The translations under genes and the position numbers were made by a program. Below the pieces are notes generated by a model. The model saw only the letters and a list, made by a program, of their open reading frames with translations. It was not told the DNA's origin and ran no database searches. Below, piece after piece: positions 61,493 to 64,000 of a stretch of 64,000 bases of DNA. How positions within the stretch are numbered: the stretch's first letter is position 1; every line of letters begins with the position of its first letter. This stretch comes from Pinisolibacter aquiterrae. Its GTDB lineage: Bacteria > Pseudomonadota > Alphaproteobacteria > Rhizobiales > Ancalomicrobiaceae. Location: positions 1 through 64,000 of the forward strand of contig NZ_JAFNIH010000044.1 of assembly GCF_019160155.1 (NCBI RefSeq), read 5' to 3'.

Positions 61493-62842
61493 GTGGTTTC
61501 GGGCGGCACGACGACGATCTATGCGCTGGCGAGCGGGGGGGCGCCCTGTGGGGTCGCGGTGATCCGGGTCAGCGGGCCGCGCTGTCGATTCGTCCTCGAA
61601 ACGATGGTCGGTTCGATCCCGGCGCCCCGGGTCGCGACCCTGCGATCGATTCGGGACCGAACGGGTTCGACGATCGATCGGGGGCTGGTCCTGTGGTTGC
61701 CGGGGCCGGGGTCCTTCACCGGCGAGGACACGATCGAGTTTCAGGTGCACGGCAGCCGGGCGGTGATCCGCGCGCTGACGGCGGCACTCGGCGAGATCGA
61801 GGGTCTGCGTCCGGCGGAGGCGGGCGAGTTCACCCGGCGCGCCTTTCTCACCGGGCGGATCGATCTCACCGAGGCCGAGGGGCTCGCCGATCTTCTGACG
61901 GCCGAGACCGAGATGCAGCGCCGTCAGGCGCTGGCGCAGAGCGAGGGCACACTGCGACGGCTCTACGAGGGCTGGCGCGAGGACCTGATCCGCGCCCGGG
62001 CGATGATCGAGGCGGATCTCGACTTCGCCGACGAGGAGGACATTCCAGGTTCGGTGATCGACCAGGCGATGGCGACGGTCGCGGGGCTGCGGCGTGCGAT
62101 CGCCCTTCATCTCGCCGACGATCATCGCGGCGAGCGCCTGCGTTCCGGCCTGATGGTGGTGATCCTCGGGCCGCCGAACGCCGGCAAGTCGAGCCTCCTC
62201 AATGCGCTCGCCCGGCGCGACGTGGCGATCGTCACCGACGAGGCCGGGACGACGCGCGATCCGATCGAGGTGCATCTCGACCTTCGGGGCTATCCGATTA
62301 CTCTGGTCGATACGGCGGGCCTGCGCGAGGCGGAGGGCAAGGTGGAGCGGGAGGGCATCCGCCGGGCGCTCGACCTTGGGCACTCGGCCGATCTGATCCT
62401 GTGGGCCCAGGCGGCGGATCTCGCCGACGGCGGTCCGGTTCCGGTGATGGATTGCCCGATCTGGCGGGTCGATGGTAAGGGAGATCTCGCGACGGGAGCG
62501 GCCGCGACGGTGGTCGTGGATCCCGGCGACGATCGGGTGGTTCGACGGTTCGCCCTCTCGACGGTCACCGGCGAGGGACTCGATGCGCTGATCGAGGCGC
62601 TCGGGGGTTTCGCCGCCGACCGGATGGCGATCGAGACCGTGGTTCCGACGCGGGAGCGGCATCGCTCGGCCTTGGTCGCAGGGGTCGAGGATCTCGAACA
62701 AGCGATTCGATTCCGGAACGATCCCGAGATCGCGGCGGATTTCCTGCGTCGCGCCGGGGATCACCTGGGCCGGATCACCGGCCGGATCGACGTCGAGGAT
62801 CTGCTCGACACGATCTTCGGGTCGTTCTGCATCGGCAAATGA
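61493..62842 (+). CDS. mnmE: tRNA uridine-5-carboxymethylaminomethyl modification GTPase MnmE
   Basis: 449 residues. With MnmG, MnmE installs cmnm5 at U34 of tRNAs. Tetrahydrofolate-binding N-terminus (TTTIYALASGGAPCGVAVIR, GSFTGEDTIEFQVHGS), helical domain, GTPase domain (about 215-370) with G1 GPPNAGKSSLLNALARRD, G2 DEAGTTRDPIEV, G3 DTAGLREAEGKVEREGI, and the C-terminal catalytic FCIGK. GTG start at 61493 with AAGGAA 6 nt upstream; the longer frame overlaps the divergent gene. The G4 region (CPIWRVDGKGDLA) is atypical: I see no clean NKxD, only a VDGKGD-like stretch. Confidence 0.95.
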   Translation: MVSGGTTTIYALASGGAPCGVAVIRVSGPRCRFVLETMVGSIPAPRVATLRSIRDRTGSTIDRGLVLWLPGPGSFTGEDTIEFQVHGSRAVIRALTAALGEIEGLRPAEAGEFTRRAFLTGRIDLTEAEGLADLLTAETEMQRRQALAQSEGTLRRLYEGWREDLIRARAMIEADLDFADEEDIPGSVIDQAMATVAGLRRAIALHLADDHRGERLRSGLMVVILGPPNAGKSSLLNALARRDVAIVTDEAGTTRDPIEVHLDLRGYPITLVDTAGLREAEGKVEREGIRRALDLGHSADLILWAQAADLADGGPVPVMDCPIWRVDGKGDLATGAAATVVVDPGDDRVVRRFALSTVTGEGLDALIEALGGFAADRMAIETVVPTRERHRSALVAGVEDLEQAIRFRNDPEIAADFLRRAGDHLGRITGRIDVEDLLDTIFGSFCIGK

Positions 62843-62862
62843 GGCTCGCGTCGCGCCTCCGA

Positions 62863-62878
62863 TGTTTCACGTGAATCA
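62863..62878. promoter_or_regulatory. parS-like ParB-binding site 3
   Basis: TGTTTCACGTGAATCA, 15 of 16 matches to the parS consensus and identical to site 1, in the 93-bp gap between mnmE and mnmG, about 6.9 kb right of the candidate oriC. Confidence 0.72.
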
Positions 62879-62935
62879 CTCGATTCGAAAGCGATACGAT
62901 CGGCCGCGCGGACCGATGCGGACAGGGACGAAGGC

Positions 62936-64000
62936 ATGAAGTCGGATTGGGACGTCATCGTCATCGGCGGCGGGCATGCCGGCACCGAGGCCGCCGCCGC
63001 CGCGGCACGCGTCGGCGCGTCGACGCTGTTGTTGACGCAGAAGCGGGCGACCATCGGTGCGATGTCCTGCAACCCGGCGATCGGCGGGCTCGGCAAGGGT
63101 CATCTCGTCCGCGAGATCGACGCGCTCGGCGGGGTGATGGGGCGTGCGGCCGATCTCGGTGGCATCCAGTTCCGTCTTCTCAACCGGCGCAAGGGGCCGG
63201 CGGTGCGGGGACCGCGGGCGCAGATGGATCGTCGTCTCTATGCGAGTGCGGTGCAGGAGATCCTGAGCGGGACCGACGGCCTTTCCATCGCCGAGGGCGA
63301 GGCGGGGCGGTTGATCGTCGAAGCCGGCGCGGTCGTCGGTGTCGAGACGCGCGACGGCGCGCGCCTCACCTGCCGGGCGGTGGTGGTGGCGACCGGGACC
63401 TTCCTCAACGGGGTCATGCACGTCGGCCATCGGCGCTCGCCGGGCGGCCGGGTCGGGGATGCGGCGGTCACCGGGTTCTCGGACGGTCTCGCGGGCGCCG
63501 GGCTTCGCTTGGGACGGCTCAAGACGGGAACGCCGGCGCGGCTCGATGGGCGGACGATCGACTGGGACCGGCTCGAGATGCAGGACGGCGACGCCGATCC
63601 GGTGCCGTTCTCGATGCTGACGGCGGCGATCACGCGACCGCAGATTCGCTGCGGCATCACGCGCACGACCGGGGAGACCCACCGGATCATCCGCGCCAAT
63701 CTCGAGCGCTCGGCGATGTACGGCGGGCAGATCGACAGCCGGGGGCCACGTTATTGCCCGTCGATCGAGGACAAGATCGTCCGCTTCGGCGACCGCGACG
63801 GGCATCAGGTGTTTCTGGAGCCGGAAGGGCTCGACGATCCCACGGTCTATCCCAACGGGCTCTCGACCTCGCTGCCGGCGGATGCGCAGGAGGCGATGTT
63901 GCGGTCGATCCCTGGTCTCGAACGGGTGGAGCTCTTTCGGCCCGGCTATGCGATCGAATACGACCATGTCGATCCGCGTGGGCTGCGGTCGTCGCTCGAG
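62936..64000 (+). CDS. mnmG: tRNA uridine-5-carboxymethylaminomethyl modification enzyme MnmG, 5' part
   Basis: 355 codons visible; the gene runs off the right edge (full length is usually about 620). FAD-binding dinucleotide motif [20 protein letters not shown], followed by the GidA signature [54 protein letters not shown] and the second GidA signature region [16 protein letters not shown] at the edge. Start is the ATG at 62936 with GACGAAGG upstream. It follows mnmE, its partner, by 93 bp with a parS-like site between. In relatives rsmG-parA-parB come next. Confidence 0.96.
   Translation, partial: MKSDWDVIVIGGGHAGTEAAAAAARVGASTLLLTQKRATIGAMSCNPAIGGLGKGHLVREIDALGGVMGRAADLGGIQFRLLNRRKGPAVRGPRAQMDRRLYASAVQEILSGTDGLSIAEGEAGRLIVEAGAVVGVETRDGARLTCRAVVVATGTFLNGVMHVGHRRSPGGRVGDAAVTGFSDGLAGAGLRLGRLKTGTPARLDGRTIDWDRLEMQDGDADPVPFSMLTAAITRPQIRCGITRTTGETHRIIRANLERSAMYGGQIDSRGPRYCPSIEDKIVRFGDRDGHQVFLEPEGLDDPTVYPNGLSTSLPADAQEAMLRSIPGLERVELFRPGYAIEYDHVDPRGLRSSLE

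Noticed and set aside
62862-62939. 25-codon frame starting [12 protein letters not shown] just before mnmG
   Set aside because: Its first codons are simply the parS-like site read as protein, and it ends overlapping the mnmG start in another frame. No evidence that it is translated.

Overview
The window reads as part of the main chromosome of a very GC-rich alphaproteobacterium of the order Hyphomicrobiales (Rhizobiales). The case rests on gene order: tsaB-rimI-fur-acyltransferase-miaB-phoH-ybeY-corC-lnt-HTH-metK-trmB, rimP-nusA-ylxR-infB-rbfA-truB, and maf-aroE-coaE-dnaQ next to ppsR | hemE-hemJ-rho ... mnmE-mnmG. Almost everything is core housekeeping. I saw no insertion sequence, prophage, CRISPR array, rRNA gene or convincing tRNA gene.

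Layout. 0-3 kb: a lysine/glutarate catabolism locus (partial gcdH and an ALDH7-type dehydrogenase, divergent from a LysR regulator), then mtgA. 3.6-11.6 kb: the leftward transcription/translation operon rimP-nusA-ylxR-infB-(YcxB-like)-rbfA-truB. 11.7-17.3 kb: trmB, metK, a PhrR/PraR-like HTH regulator, lnt and corC. 17.4-25.6 kb: ybeY-phoH-miaB, a PlsC/OlsA-family acyltransferase, Fur/Mur, rimI, tsaB, an Nfu-type scaffold, a universal stress protein and trpS. 25.7-30.1 kb: murJ and glnD. 30.3-41.2 kb: a mixed block with a tiny two-helix membrane protein, an LpoA-like lipoprotein, rsmI-yraN, gshB, an orphan periplasmic binding protein, a comM/yifB ATPase, a hybrid histidine kinase, olsB and a LysE-family exporter. 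41.2-47.9 kb: mutS, the maeB malic enzyme and an Enterobacteria-like short Ugd. 48.3-52.8 kb: HTH-smr-mltA-tim44, secB, dnaQ. 52.8-55.7 kb: coaE-aroE-maf-ppsR. 56.2-64 kb: hemE-hemJ-rho, a DUF255 thioredoxin-domain protein, mnmE and the 5' part of mnmG, which runs off the end.

The strongest non-coding signal is the 428-bp ppsR-hemE gap (55739-56166). It holds a perfect TTAA-N7-TTAA CtrA-type site, a second near-perfect one with the same 7-bp spacer, five GANTC (CcrM) sites in about 145 bp, and DnaA-box-like motifs, in the place where alphaproteobacterial oriC is known to lie. Three ParB/parS-like 16-mers (49054, 59363, 62863) lie on both sides of it. Most genes to its left run leftward and most to its right run rightward. 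I read this as the replication origin and segregation centre, with parAB probably just past the right edge.

A second signal is four 7-mers in exact 11-bp phase directly upstream of olsB (39384-39423), which look like a double Pho box and suggest phosphate-controlled ornithine-lipid synthesis. A third is a 127-bp interspersed-type palindromic element (35558-35684) that begins on the stop codon of the binding-protein gene.
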